From assembly GCA_026129545.1 (NCBI GenBank), contig JAHCHX010000002.1, forward strand, positions 744,001-808,000: a DNA stretch of 64,000 nt. Direction: 5' to 3'. The notes beneath the pieces were generated by a model that saw nothing but the letters and a program-made list of their open reading frames with translations, made no database searches and was not told where the DNA came from. Below, one piece after another: positions 16,833 through 26,172 of this stretch. Within the stretch, counting starts at the first letter, position 1, and every line of letters begins with the position of its first letter. Origin of the DNA: Saprospiraceae bacterium. GTDB taxonomy: Bacteria > Bacteroidota > Bacteroidia > Chitinophagales > Saprospiraceae. Position numbers and translations under genes: made by a program.

Positions 16833-19800
16833 TTATTTGTTCACGACGATTCGACGTGCAATCATCTCATTGCCGACGCGCAACATGATGGGGTAAACCC
16901 CACTTGGTAGCGCCGTGAGGTCCAAATCCATCTGTTTGGGCGCGGTGGCTATTTGCTCCACGACCCGCCGCCCTGTCACGTCGAACACGGTCAGCACAAC
17001 TTCCTTGTTGAGTCCATCAGGGAAAATCACCACAACATGGCCGCTGGTGGGGTTGGGGCGGATGGAAAGCCCGGATGCCCAACTGGGGTCTTTTGTGTTG
17101 ACCAAACTTTTTACCTCGAAGGAATAGACTTGTGACAAACAGCCGGCAGCATCGGTCACGACAACTGTGTAAACGCCCATGCCGATGTTCGTCAAGTCCT
17201 CCGTGTCGGCGAAAGGAGCGCCGTCCTTCGTCCATTGGAAGGTGTAGGGCGGAAGGCCGCCGCCCACCGTCAGGTTGATGGCACCGATGTTTTGGTTGTC
17301 CACATCGTCGGTGATGGTCGCGGTCGCGGTGACTTGGGTCAGGATGGTGACTTCAAAGCTGCACGAACCCGGGTTGCCCCCTGCATCTGTGTAGGTATAG
17401 GTGTTGGTAGTGACGCCCAATGGGAAAGTGGCACCGCTTGGCAGGCCTTCCGTAAGTGCCCAGAAGCCGCCATTGCCGAGACAGTTGTCCGTAGCGACGG
17501 GCGCGCTGTATTGCACCACGTTGTCGCCGAAGCAACGCACGATGCTTGGAGGGCATTCTGTGGTGGGTGGCGAGTTGTCAATGATATTGGCTACGACGGT
17601 AGCGGTGCTGGTGTTGCCAGAATCGTCGGTGGCGGTCACGGTGATGATGTGCTCGCCTAATGTGAGGCAATTGAAGTTGGTCGGCTGGACGGTCACGCTG
17701 CTTACCACGCAATTGTCCGTGACGGTCACGCCCAAGATTTGCGGGGTGAGGGTCACGGTGCCTGTTGGGCCGAGCGGCACGTCAATAGGAGCGCCCGTGA
17801 TGACTGGGGATTCCTCATCTACGGCCTCGATGGTGACGCTGGCTGTGATGGTGCAGCCGTTGTCGTCTGTTGCGGTGGCAATGAAGGTGCCTGCGACCAA
17901 TCCGGTAGCGGTTGGGCCGGTTTGGCCGTTGTTCCAAGCGATGGAAATATCGCCAGTGCCGCCGCCCACGCTTACGGTGGCTGAGCCGTTCGGCGAGTTC
18001 ACGCAGTCGGTGGTGTTTGCTTCTTCCACTTCGATTGTCAATGCCTCTGGCTCTGTCAGGGTGACATCGTCCGTCACTTCGCAGCCATTGGCATCCGTGA
18101 TGGAGACGGTGTAATCACCTGCGCCAAGCCCTGTTTCGGTAGCATTGGTGCCGCCAGAGCTCCACTCGTAAGTGAAAGGACCGACTCCGCCTGTGATAAG
18201 CACGGTTGCTTCACCGTTGGTAGAGCCATTGCAAGTGGGATTGGTCGAGAGGAAGTTGGTCAATAAACCACAGTTGCCGGCCTCCACTTCCACCGATTGG
18301 ACAGCGGTGCAACCATTGGCGTCCGTCACTGTGACGGTATAGATGCCTGCTCCAAGCCCCGTGATGCCTTGCGTGGTCTCTCCTGTGTTCCATTCATAAG
18401 TGTATGGTTCGGTGCCGCCAGTGGGTCCTGCGGTGGCTGTGCCATCGTTAGTGGCTGGTCCGCTGGAATTGGTTTTGGTGGCATTGGCAAGCAAAGTGTC
18501 TGGCTCGGTAATTTGAATCAGCAGTTCGACTGGGCAACCGGCCGCGTCAGTCGCGGTGGCGGAATAGGAGCCGGGACCAAGGTTCTCGATAGTGCTGGTC
18601 TCGGCACCTGTGTTCCAAGAATAGGTGTAGGGTGCTTCGCCAGCGTTCACAGTGATAGTGGCAACACCGTCGTTTGCATCGGCGCAGCTCACGTCTTGAC
18701 CTTGAATGGTAGCAGCCATGGTGCAGTTGTAGGCATTCACCGTGACCACCGCGACTGCCGTGCACCCATTGATGTCCGTCACGGTGACGGAATAGTTGCC
18801 CGGCAAGAGGTCGGTGATGGTGGCTGTGGTGCCGCCAGTGTTCCAGTTGAAGGAGTAAGTGGGGGTGCCGCCTGTTGGGGCAGCAGTAGCCGTGCCATCA
18901 ATGGTGCCATTGGCGGTCTGCGGTGTGGCACTTGCGTTGGCCAGCAGCAGTGCGGGCTGCGTAATGGTCACGGAAGTGCTAGCGGTGCAGTTTTCGCCAT
19001 CCGTCACCGTCACGGTATAGGTGCCGGCACCGAGGTTGCTGATGTTAGGTGTATTGGCTCCCGTGTTCCATAGATAAGTGTAGGTATTGTTGCCGCCACC
19101 GGGTGTGACGCTTGCGCTGCCGTTTTGCGCACCGTTGCAGGTTACGTTGTTGGCTGTGGCTACAGCTGTCACGTTCGGGTTCTGAATCACCGTAGCATTG
19201 GCGGTGCTGGTGCACCCGTTGATGGTGTTGGTGACGACTACGGTGTATGCACCCGGTTGGTTTACACTCAGCACGGGGTTGTTGCCCGTATTGGTGGTGG
19301 AGCCATCGGGATTGGTCCAATTGAAGTTGAGCACACTTGCAGGCGGATTGCTCGTTGCCACGAGGTTGATGCTTGCGTTGTTGCAGTTGAGGTTGGCACT
19401 TGGAGCCAAAGATGCGCCCGGAAGGGCGTTGTTCAACGCGACAACGGCAGTGGCTGTGCTTGTGCAGCCATTCGGGCCTGTGACGGTGAGCGTGTAAGTG
19501 CCCGGTGTTGTCACGGTGGGGTTTTGCTGGTTGGAGGTGAAGCCATTTGGCCCTGCCCAAGCAAATGACGGGTTGGATGCCGGTGAGCCCCCGCTTAGTG
19601 CCACTTCATTGACGACACAAGTCAACGTATCGCCTGCTGCACTGGCACCGGGTGGCTGTGTGTTGGCAATCACCGTAGCCGTCGCGGTCGTGGTGCATCC
19701 GTTGTTTCCATCAGTCACGACTACCACATATTCCCCGCCCGCATTTACTGTTGGATTTTGCTGGTTGGAGGTGAAGCCGCCGGGGCCAGTCCAACTGAAA

Positions 19801-21560
19801 GTTGGGTTGACGGCATTGGTAGTGGATTGCAGCGTGACGGTGGGTTGCAGACAGGTAAAAGTGCCGCCTTGTGCGCTCGCGGTGGGTGGCAGTGTTTCTG
19901 CGGTGACTTTTGTGACATCAAAAGAAACGCAGCCGTTTAGGTTGTTGGTCACATATAGAATGTATAATCCCGGAGCATTGACCGTGGGCGTAAGGGTGGC
20001 TGCCCCCGACACGATGTTGCCACCATTGGTAGCGACCCATTGATAGGTATATTGAGGACCGACGGAGCCTGAGCCTTGCAGTTGTATGACCGCTTGCGCG
20101 CACGACAGCACCCTGTCAGGCCCGGCGTTGGACAATGGCGGGGTCGTATTGGCGACCACGACGACTGTGGCGGTATCCTTGCAGGCATTGCCTCCTCCAC
20201 CAAAGTTGGTCACAATGAGCGTGTACTCACCCGGTGCGGTTGCCAATGCCGTGTCGGCATTGCTGATATTTTGCCCGGAGCTGTTGAACCATGCGTAGAA
20301 GACAGTATTGCCTTTGGAGGAACCTTCGCTGGTCAGCAACACGGAGGTTTTCGCGCAGGTCAAGGTATCGCGCACTTGCGCCGCAGCCTGCACGGGGATT
20401 TTGATGATGGTAAAATTGATGGTGCTGTCGCATCCTTCCGGGGTGGTCAGGGTTTCCACATAAGTGCCGGACTCGCAGAAATCAAACCCGTTCAGGGAAT
20501 AGCAGTTTGGCTGGCACAGGTAGATGTTGGGAATTATCCTGTACTTGAGGGGACGCACGACGATTCTTTGCCGCACCACACTGTCACAACCCAAATAAGA
20601 TTGATAGGGGGTAGAGGTCAAAGTGTATGTGCCCGGCGCGACGATGGTCGTGTTGGGTGCCTGCGACCACACGAAAGGCAACTCTTCGTAGCAAATGATT
20701 TCCTCATCAAGCACTGTGATAGGGATGGCTTGGCTGGTCACCGTGATACAGGTCGTTTTTGGCGTGTCGCAGGGGCTGTTGACGGTGACGCAGATATTGC
20801 CCCCAAAGTTGCCGAATTCTATGTCCACGGCGTGTGGGATAGGGCCGCCTGCTCCTGAACCAGCAACGACTGGTATGGTCACCACGTTGGTGCCGCCATT
20901 TATTTTGGAACCCGGAGGGGAAGTCCATGTATAGGAAGTTGCATTCGCAACAGGAGTCACGGAGTATTTCAATTTTGCTTTCGGGCATATTGCCGTGATG
21001 CCCTCAATGCTGCCGAGAGGTCCCAAAGGCGGAGGAACGAGGTCGCCTTGCGCCACTTGCACCGTGAACTTGCACTGTGAACCATTGGCATCAACGACGA
21101 GGTAGTAGATTTGACCGGGCGTGAGGCCCGACACAGTGATGTTGCTGTTGCCAGCATTAATCGTGGCACAAGCCAAAGCCGTCGGAGGCGGGCCAGAGCC
21201 ACCGCCGGGACAAGCGTCCATAATCGCCACCTCCAAAGTGCTGGCACCTTGGCACTGAAGCGCCTTGATATTGAGCGAAACCGGAATAAAGGGGGACAAT
21301 TGCCCAGCTATAAAGGCATACCACCGAGGGTTGTTTAAGGTGATGCTGCCGCCGTTGGCACAATTCAAATCTATCGGCGCGCCTAACGAGAGGAAGGTGT
21401 TGTCTTCAAACCCATTGGCAAAATCGCACGCAACGCAAGCCGATTGGCAAAAAGGGGCGCTCTGCACTTGCCCCGGTGGGCAAGCGCCCCCAAACTGTGC
21501 ACTTAGCCTCACTCCGCCATAGAGGAAAAGAAAAAGAACGATGAGCAGAAATTGTTTCAT
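16833..21560 (-). CDS. Large T9SS surface adhesin with Ig/PKD-like, SprB and HYR repeats
   Basis: 1575 aa from the ATG at 21560 (MKQFLLIVLF); a second ATG lies five codons upstream. A signal peptide ends near residue 22. After a Cys-rich N-terminal region come repeated Ig/PKD-like units of the FSWTGPGGFTSNQQNPTV type (about residues 400-800), then about six SprB-type repeats with the WNTG...GAGTYTVTVTDANGC core (about 800-1270), then two HYR-like units, one more SprB-like unit and a C-terminal type A T9SS sorting domain (IRPNPTSG ... LPSGVYPIMLRV ... RRIVVNK). It should be exported by T9SS and anchored or released at the cell surface, where SprB-like proteins mediate gliding or adhesion. It is monocistronic, with a terminator at 16764-16798. 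The coding repeats are DNA-level repeats but diverged. Confidence 0.93.
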   Translation of the reverse strand: MKQFLLIVLFLFLYGGVRLSAQFGGACPPGQVQSAPFCQSACVACDFANGFEDNTFLSLGAPIDLNCANGGSITLNNPRWYAFIAGQLSPFIPVSLNIKALQCQGASTLEVAIMDACPGGGSGPPPTALACATINAGNSNITVSGLTPGQIYYLVVDANGSQCKFTVQVAQGDLVPPPLGPLGSIEGITAICPKAKLKYSVTPVANATSYTWTSPPGSKINGGTNVVTIPVVAGSGAGGPIPHAVDIEFGNFGGNICVTVNSPCDTPKTTCITVTSQAIPITVLDEEIICYEELPFVWSQAPNTTIVAPGTYTLTSTPYQSYLGCDSVVRQRIVVRPLKYRIIPNIYLCQPNCYSLNGFDFCESGTYVETLTTPEGCDSTINFTIIKIPVQAAAQVRDTLTCAKTSVLLTSEGSSKGNTVFYAWFNSSGQNISNADTALATAPGEYTLIVTNFGGGGNACKDTATVVVVANTTPPLSNAGPDRVLSCAQAVIQLQGSGSVGPQYTYQWVATNGGNIVSGAATLTPTVNAPGLYILYVTNNLNGCVSFDVTKVTAETLPPTASAQGGTFTCLQPTVTLQSTTNAVNPTFSWTGPGGFTSNQQNPTVNAGGEYVVVVTDGNNGCTTTATATVIANTQPPGASAAGDTLTCVVNEVALSGGSPASNPSFAWAGPNGFTSNQQNPTVTTPGTYTLTVTGPNGCTSTATAVVALNNALPGASLAPSANLNCNNASINLVATSNPPASVLNFNWTNPDGSTTNTGNNPVLSVNQPGAYTVVVTNTINGCTSTANATVIQNPNVTAVATANNVTCNGAQNGSASVTPGGGNNTYTYLWNTGANTPNISNLGAGTYTVTVTDGENCTASTSVTITQPALLLANASATPQTANGTIDGTATAAPTGGTPTYSFNWNTGGTTATITDLLPGNYSVTVTDINGCTAVAVVTVNAYNCTMAATIQGQDVSCADANDGVATITVNAGEAPYTYSWNTGAETSTIENLGPGSYSATATDAAGCPVELLIQITEPDTLLANATKTNSSGPATNDGTATAGPTGGTEPYTYEWNTGETTQGITGLGAGIYTVTVTDANGCTAVQSVEVEAGNCGLLTNFLSTNPTCNGSTNGEATVLITGGVGPFTYEWSSGGTNATETGLGAGDYTVSITDANGCEVTDDVTLTEPEALTIEVEEANTTDCVNSPNGSATVSVGGGTGDISIAWNNGQTGPTATGLVAGTFIATATDDNGCTITASVTIEAVDEESPVITGAPIDVPLGPTGTVTLTPQILGVTVTDNCVVSSVTVQPTNFNCLTLGEHIITVTATDDSGNTSTATVVANIIDNSPPTTECPPSIVRCFGDNVVQYSAPVATDNCLGNGGFWALTEGLPSGATFPLGVTTNTYTYTDAGGNPGSCSFEVTILTQVTATATITDDVDNQNIGAINLTVGGGLPPYTFQWTKDGAPFADTEDLTNIGMGVYTVVVTDAAGCLSQVYSFEVKSLVNTKDPSWASGLSIRPNPTSGHVVVIFPDGLNKEVVLTVFDVTGRRVVEQIATAPKQMDLDLTALPSGVYPIMLRVGNEMIARRIVVNK

Positions 21561-21879
21561 AAGCAGCTGTTGCATTTAGAAAAAGTGAAAAAATCGGTGT
21601 TGGAAAAAGTTAGGCGGGAAATGGGGCGTATCAGGGGCAATTTGATTGGGCGAAGTACGGCATTTGCGAAATTCTTTTTATGCCTTCCAAGTGACAATGC
21701 CCGTCATTTTATTGATTTTCTAACAATTACCTGAATAAAGTTATGGAGGTTGAGGCAATAAGCCGAATCGGGCGGGAAAGCGAATGCAACAAAGATACTC
21801 CGCGTCTGTGCGACGCTGTTCGGGCAAATGCAAAATTTTGGCACAATGGCACTTCGATGAAGCGCGGTGATGGGCGGCA
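21561..21879. other. Intergenic region upstream of the adhesin gene
   Basis: About 320 bp between the adhesin start and the uppP stop, both on the minus strand. AT-rich near the adhesin start. No gene, repeat or clear promoter box was identified. Confidence 0.4.
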
Positions 21880-22692
21880 CTAAAAACTACCCACGTCCAC
21901 GCCTTCAAAATAGCCTGTCATCCACAAAAGGAGAATGATAGTGCCTACTATGATGCGGTAGTAGCCAAATACCTTGAAGCCGTGTTTGGTGAGATAGCCG
22001 ATGAAGGCTCTTATCGCAATCATAGCCACGACGAACCCCACCACGTTGCCCACTGCCAACAGTATGAGGTCGTGTTGAGAGAACGAGCCGCCTTCTTTTG
22101 AGTAGTCCCAGAGCGATTTGCAGGTGGCGGCGAACATGGTAGGCACTGCGAGAAAAAACGAAAACTCCGCCGCTGTTTTGGGAGAAAGCCCCTGTGTAAG
22201 CCCGCCAATGATGGTGGCTGCCGAGCGGCTCACGCCGGGTATCATCGAAACAACTTGAAACAGGCCAATGCGCAGCGCCTTTGGAAGCGAAATGTCGTCC
22301 GTGGAGGTGTTGCGCCGACTGCGGCGGCGAAAATAATCGTCAATGAATAAAAACACCACACCGCCAGCGATGAGCGCGACGGCTACCACCACGATGTTTT
22401 CGAGGAGCGCGTCAATGTATTTTTTGAACAAAAGCCCAAATACCGCGGCAGGCATGAATGCCACCAAAAGACGCAGATAGAATTGAAAATTCTGAAAAAA
22501 GCGCCGCCAATAAAGCACCACCACCGATAGTATGGTGCCAAATTGTATGGCTACGGTGAACACTTTGACAAATGGATGGCTCGCGATGCCCATGACGGTG
22601 GAGCCGATGATGATGTGCCCTGTGGATGACACGGGCAAAAATTCCGTCAGTCCCTCAATGATGCCGAGGATGATGGCGTGGAGAAGATTCAT
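21880..22692 (-). CDS. uppP: Undecaprenyl-diphosphatase UppP (BacA)
   Basis: 270 aa polytopic membrane enzyme that dephosphorylates undecaprenyl diphosphate after each round of cell-wall or O-antigen synthesis; it also confers bacitracin tolerance. Both active-site motifs are visible: EGLTEFLPVSSTGH near the N-terminus and PGVSRSAATI near residue 160. About eight hydrophobic segments are present. Its start overlaps the stop of the DUF3098 gene by 4 bp (ATGA), so it is translationally coupled as the third gene of ftsX-DUF3098-uppP. Confidence 0.97.
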   Translation of the reverse strand: MNLLHAIILGIIEGLTEFLPVSSTGHIIIGSTVMGIASHPFVKVFTVAIQFGTILSVVVLYWRRFFQNFQFYLRLLVAFMPAAVFGLLFKKYIDALLENIVVVAVALIAGGVVFLFIDDYFRRRSRRNTSTDDISLPKALRIGLFQVVSMIPGVSRSAATIIGGLTQGLSPKTAAEFSFFLAVPTMFAATCKSLWDYSKEGGSFSQHDLILLAVGNVVGFVVAMIAIRAFIGYLTKHGFKVFGYYRIIVGTIILLLWMTGYFEGVDVGSF

Positions 22693-23069
22693 GCCGATTG
22701 TGAAGGTTCTTGCGGCACGGAGGGCATTGCCGAGGAATCAGTTTTTTTGAAAATACCAAAGATGATTGTGATAAAACCCGCCACCATGAGGATAGGGGCC
22801 AAGGTGATGCGGCGGAAGCTGTAAATGCGTTCAGGCTCCCACACCTTCGGGTCAGGCATTGCCCCTCCGGTCATGGCGATGAGGCCCGCCATGATGAGCG
22901 CGAAACCAATGCCAAAAAGAATGAAGTTTTGACGGCCAAAAATGAACTCGCGACTGCCTGCCGTGAAGATATTGTCGCGTTTCTCCTGGCGGCGCGTGGG
23001 GGTTGGCGCAGTTCTTTTTGCTTGCTGTTGTTGAGGGCGGGGTTGAGGCCGCTGTTGTTGTTTTGCCAT
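22689..23069 (-). CDS. DUF3098 family membrane protein
   Basis: 126 aa from the ATG at 23069 (MAKQQQRPQP). The first ~35 residues are Gln/Pro/Arg-rich and disordered, then come FIFGRQNFILFGIGFALI and a second membrane helix near residue 95. FGRQNF followed by two helices is the pattern of DUF3098, found almost only in Bacteroidota. The gene starts 1 bp after the ftsX stop and overlaps uppP by 4 bp, so the three are one operon. A role in envelope assembly or division is suggested by context only. Confidence 0.9.
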   Translation of the reverse strand: MAKQQQRPQPRPQQQQAKRTAPTPTRRQEKRDNIFTAGSREFIFGRQNFILFGIGFALIMAGLIAMTGGAMPDPKVWEPERIYSFRRITLAPILMVAGFITIIFGIFKKTDSSAMPSVPQEPSQSA

Positions 23070-23070
23070 T

Positions 23071-23925
23071 TCAGTATAAATCGTCCACCCGCATACGCAG
23101 GAATTTGTTGACAACAAAAAAAGTGCTCATGCCAGAAATCAACACCCCCAGTAGGATTAGCCCGACAAACATCGCCAGAATGCCGTTCAGGTCTTGCAAA
23201 TACCGAAGCTCGGGCATCATGGAATAGAGCCACCACAAGGAAGCAACCAGCGCCGCAATGGCAATGCCTGCGCTGACCATACCGTTCGCTATGCCCTTGC
23301 GGATGTACGGACGGCTGATGAAAGCCCAAGACGCGCCCACCAGTTCTTGATTTTTTATCAAAAAACGGTTGGAATAGAGCGCCAGTCGGATGGTGTTGTG
23401 AATGAGCGTAACGGCGGCAAAGATGAGCAAAATTCCAAGCCCCAATGCTATCAATCCAAGATTTTGAATGTTTCTGCCCACATTTCCGACATTCGCTGCT
23501 TCTATGTAAAGGTCGGCTACGAAAGAATCCGCTTTGAGTGCCTCCCGCCATGCAGCAAGGCTGTCGCTGTTCAAAAAATCGGCGCGGACGTTGAATCTAA
23601 TCACATCGCGGAGCAGATCGGGGTTGTCTTCCAGCAGGCTGTTCTCGCCAAGCTCCCGTTTCATATCCGCCACAGCTTGGTCGCGGGTGATGAAAGTGAC
23701 CGTTTCGGTTTTCACAAAAGGTTGCTGACGGATAGAAGCGATAAGGCGCGGCACTTCGGATTGCGGTGTGTCCGGTTTAAATTCCAGCCACACATCCACT
23801 TTTTCTTTGAACAAGGTCACTAACTTGCGCCCATGCAATGCTGTCAGCGCAAAAAAACCGAGAATGTAGAGCACCAGCGCAACGCTGATGATGGCGTAAA
23901 GGTAGGTAGGTCTGGCGCGTGGCAT
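23071..23925 (-). CDS. ftsX: Cell division protein FtsX
   Basis: 284 aa from the ATG at 23925 (MPRARPTYLY). FtsX is the membrane subunit of the FtsEX ABC-type complex that activates peptidoglycan hydrolases at the septum. The architecture fits: one N-terminal membrane helix, a periplasmic loop (residues ~45-155), then three helices, with the permease signature region around IHNTIRLALYSNRFLIKNQE. FtsE is not in the window, as is usual where the two are unlinked in Bacteroidota. It is the first gene of ftsX-DUF3098-uppP, and a good promoter lies 32 bp upstream. The open frame extends 111 codons further upstream without homology, so the ATG at 23925 is preferred. Confidence 0.93.
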   Translation of the reverse strand: MPRARPTYLYAIISVALVLYILGFFALTALHGRKLVTLFKEKVDVWLEFKPDTPQSEVPRLIASIRQQPFVKTETVTFITRDQAVADMKRELGENSLLEDNPDLLRDVIRFNVRADFLNSDSLAAWREALKADSFVADLYIEAANVGNVGRNIQNLGLIALGLGILLIFAAVTLIHNTIRLALYSNRFLIKNQELVGASWAFISRPYIRKGIANGMVSAGIAIAALVASLWWLYSMMPELRYLQDLNGILAMFVGLILLGVLISGMSTFFVVNKFLRMRVDDLY

Positions 23926-23956
23926 CGTTGTAGTACTTGGGTCGTTGAAATCGCGG

Positions 23957-23985
23957 CAAAAGTAGTTTTTACCCTTTACATTCAA
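23957..23985 (-). promoter_or_regulatory. Promoter of the ftsX operon
   Basis: TTG, 18 nt, TACTTTTG on the minus strand: a full match to the Bacteroidota consensus. It ends 31 nt before the ftsX ATG. Confidence 0.6.
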
Positions 23986-24007
23986 CTTACCTAAACCATA
24001 CCAAAAC

Positions 24008-24589
24008 ATGAAGTACCTCGCATTTTTGTTGTTTGCCATCGTGTGTTGGGAGCAGCCGAGCCAGAAAATCCCCATTCGCAACCCATCTTTTGAAGACGAC
24101 AAACCCGGGCGCTCCAAACTGCCCAAAGGCTGGCACTCCGACACGCCCGACAGCACGCCCGATATTCTTCCGGGGGCTTGGGATATACAATTCGCGGCAC
24201 AAGATGGCAAAACCTGTGTGGGGTTGGTGACGCGCCGCGACGGCACAAGCGAGGACATCTCGCAGGGACTTTCGGAGGCGCTTCAAGGCGGGGTGTGCTA
24301 CACCTTTTCCATCTATCTGGCTCATGTGCCCAAATATGTGGGCTACAATCATCCGGTCAGATTGCGGATATGGGGCAGCGCCACGCGGGGCAAAAAGGAA
24401 ATGTTGCTGGCCTCGTCGCCGCTGATTGACCACAACGATTGGCGCCGATATCCCTTCCAGTTCGTGCCCACCCGCGAAATGCGCTTCATCACGCTCGAAG
24501 CATGGTACGGCCCCGGCACCATGTTCAAATACAGAGGCAACATCGTGCTGGACAATTGCTCCGCGATTGAAAAATGTGATAGGGCTTGA
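24008..24589 (+). CDS. Secreted protein with a carbohydrate-binding-like fold
   Basis: 193 aa. An N-terminal hydrophobic signal (MKYLAFLLFAIVCW) is followed by a beta-rich domain opening with IRNPSFEDDKPGRSKLPKGW, a pattern seen at the start of galactose-binding-like or CBM-type domains, and it continues with YTFSIYLAHVP and RRYPFQFVPT. In Bacteroidota such a domain often precedes an OmpA-like or sorting domain; here it stands alone. It is transcribed divergently from ftsX and converges with the O-antigen ligase gene. Ligand unknown. Confidence 0.75.
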   Translation: MKYLAFLLFAIVCWEQPSQKIPIRNPSFEDDKPGRSKLPKGWHSDTPDSTPDILPGAWDIQFAAQDGKTCVGLVTRRDGTSEDISQGLSEALQGGVCYTFSIYLAHVPKYVGYNHPVRLRIWGSATRGKKEMLLASSPLIDHNDWRRYPFQFVPTREMRFITLEAWYGPGTMFKYRGNIVLDNCSAIEKCDRA

Positions 24590-24612
24590 AAAAGGGCTTG
24601 AAGGAGCTTCAA

Positions 24613-26088
24613 TTAGGTGGAAGCAGAGGAGAGGGCCTTGTTGTCGCGGCTTTGCAGGTCCATATTGACCAAAATGGCGGTGGACATGAAAAACAACGCG
24701 CCGATTTTGTCGGTCTCCAGCAGGTCGTTCATCAGCATCAGCAGGAGCGTCAGCATGAAACAAAGCAACGAGGCGAGCAGGACACGCCTCTTCCACGCCT
24801 CTTTCGTTCGGTGGTAGATGCGCTCACCTTTGAGCATGACGATGACGCAGAAAAGCAGAAAAATGACCAATCCCGGCAACCCTTGTTCCACCGCCACCAT
24901 GAGAAAGTAGTTGTGTATGCCGGAGCGTTCGGGGTTGTCGCTCACATAAGTTTTGAAGCTCGTGACGGTGTAGTTTTTGTAAAAAGTATAAAAAGTGGCG
25001 GGGCCAAATCCCGTGTAAGGCCGCTCTTGCATCATGTAGGAAGCCGCTACCCACCGATACACGCGCTCCATGGTGGAAATGTCTTCCAACTTGATGGTGG
25101 CATCCAACAGGCGGTCAAAACGTTTGTGGGTCACGGTGCGCTCATAGTTGGGGGTGAATTGGAGCCAATTGTCGCGCGTGCCAACGAACCCGACAAACAT
25201 CACCACCACAAACGCCACAGCCACCAAAGCAGCCTTTAACAGCCGATAGCGCACTACCCAATAAATGCCAATGGCCCCCACGAGCGCCACATAGGCGGCG
25301 CGGGTGTAGGCAAAGTTGATACCCACCAACAACACCAAAATGCCCAACACCAGCAACAACCACTTCCCCGACCAGCGCCGATACCAATAGGTGCCATACC
25401 ACACGAAAGGAAGAAAAACCGCCAGCAGACAGGCATACATGACGTGATTGCGAAAAAATGGCCCCATCACATAGCCGACTTCTTCAAAACTGAAGCCTCG
25501 CGCTGCGTGGCGGACGATGACCGTCAGGACGGCGAAAAGAAGCGGGAGGAAAAAGCACCAAAGCAGGTTTTTAAAATCGCGCTCTTCTTGCAAAAAACGG
25601 GCAGCGAGGAAATAGAGCACGATGAGATACCACACCTTCGCAAGCAGATATTTGAAAGAAATATAAAGGTGCTGCGAAGTGATGGTCGTGATGACAATCC
25701 AAGCCAGATGAGCCAATAGTGCCAGCGTGATGGGGTGGCGCAAAAACTGGGTGTCAACGGTGCGCCAGTTGCGCAAAAACCAGCCGCTCCCCACCAGCGT
25801 CAGCAGCCACATGAATTGCTCGGAAGGCAAATCGGTGGCAAACCCGCCCGGCAAATCCAACTCCATGGAAAGTGGAATGCTGACCAGCATCAGCAAGAAG
25901 GTTTTCCGAATGTCCATCGCAGACAACCACACCACTGCCACCATGCCCGGAATCGCCATCAACGCGGGCATGCCCAGATAAATACCCCCGAACACCGCGC
26001 CGACCATCGTCAACAAATACACCGACAATAGCCCCCCCTGCGGGTGGTCGTCGGGTACTGCCAAGATGGAATGGAGGCGGCGTAACAT
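24613..26088 (-). CDS. O-antigen ligase / Wzy-type membrane protein
   Basis: 491 aa with about eleven membrane helices and a large periplasmic loop near residues 300-400. The Wzy_C signature is clear: GIHNYFLMVAVEQGLPGL. Proteins of this family either ligate O-antigen to lipid A-core (WaaL) or polymerise repeat units (Wzy); sequence alone cannot separate these roles. It begins 84 bp after the Wzz-type gene on the same strand, which favours a part in assembling a surface polysaccharide with a controlled chain length. Confidence 0.9.
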   Translation of the reverse strand: MLRRLHSILAVPDDHPQGGLLSVYLLTMVGAVFGGIYLGMPALMAIPGMVAVVWLSAMDIRKTFLLMLVSIPLSMELDLPGGFATDLPSEQFMWLLTLVGSGWFLRNWRTVDTQFLRHPITLALLAHLAWIVITTITSQHLYISFKYLLAKVWYLIVLYFLAARFLQEERDFKNLLWCFFLPLLFAVLTVIVRHAARGFSFEEVGYVMGPFFRNHVMYACLLAVFLPFVWYGTYWYRRWSGKWLLLVLGILVLLVGINFAYTRAAYVALVGAIGIYWVVRYRLLKAALVAVAFVVVMFVGFVGTRDNWLQFTPNYERTVTHKRFDRLLDATIKLEDISTMERVYRWVAASYMMQERPYTGFGPATFYTFYKNYTVTSFKTYVSDNPERSGIHNYFLMVAVEQGLPGLVIFLLFCVIVMLKGERIYHRTKEAWKRRVLLASLLCFMLTLLLMLMNDLLETDKIGALFFMSTAILVNMDLQSRDNKALSSAST

Positions 26089-26172
26089 CGTCGTTGATAA
26101 AGTCTGCAGGTTGATTTGAAAGTTAATCGGCGCGTGTGGCGCTCTGAAAAACGAGGTGCTTTTGCCGCCCCG

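Noticed and set aside
17400..20858. Regularly repeating DNA considered as a CRISPR array or satellite
   Set aside because: The repeats are protein-coding SprB and Ig-like modules with codon-level divergence; unit length and spacing do not fit CRISPR.
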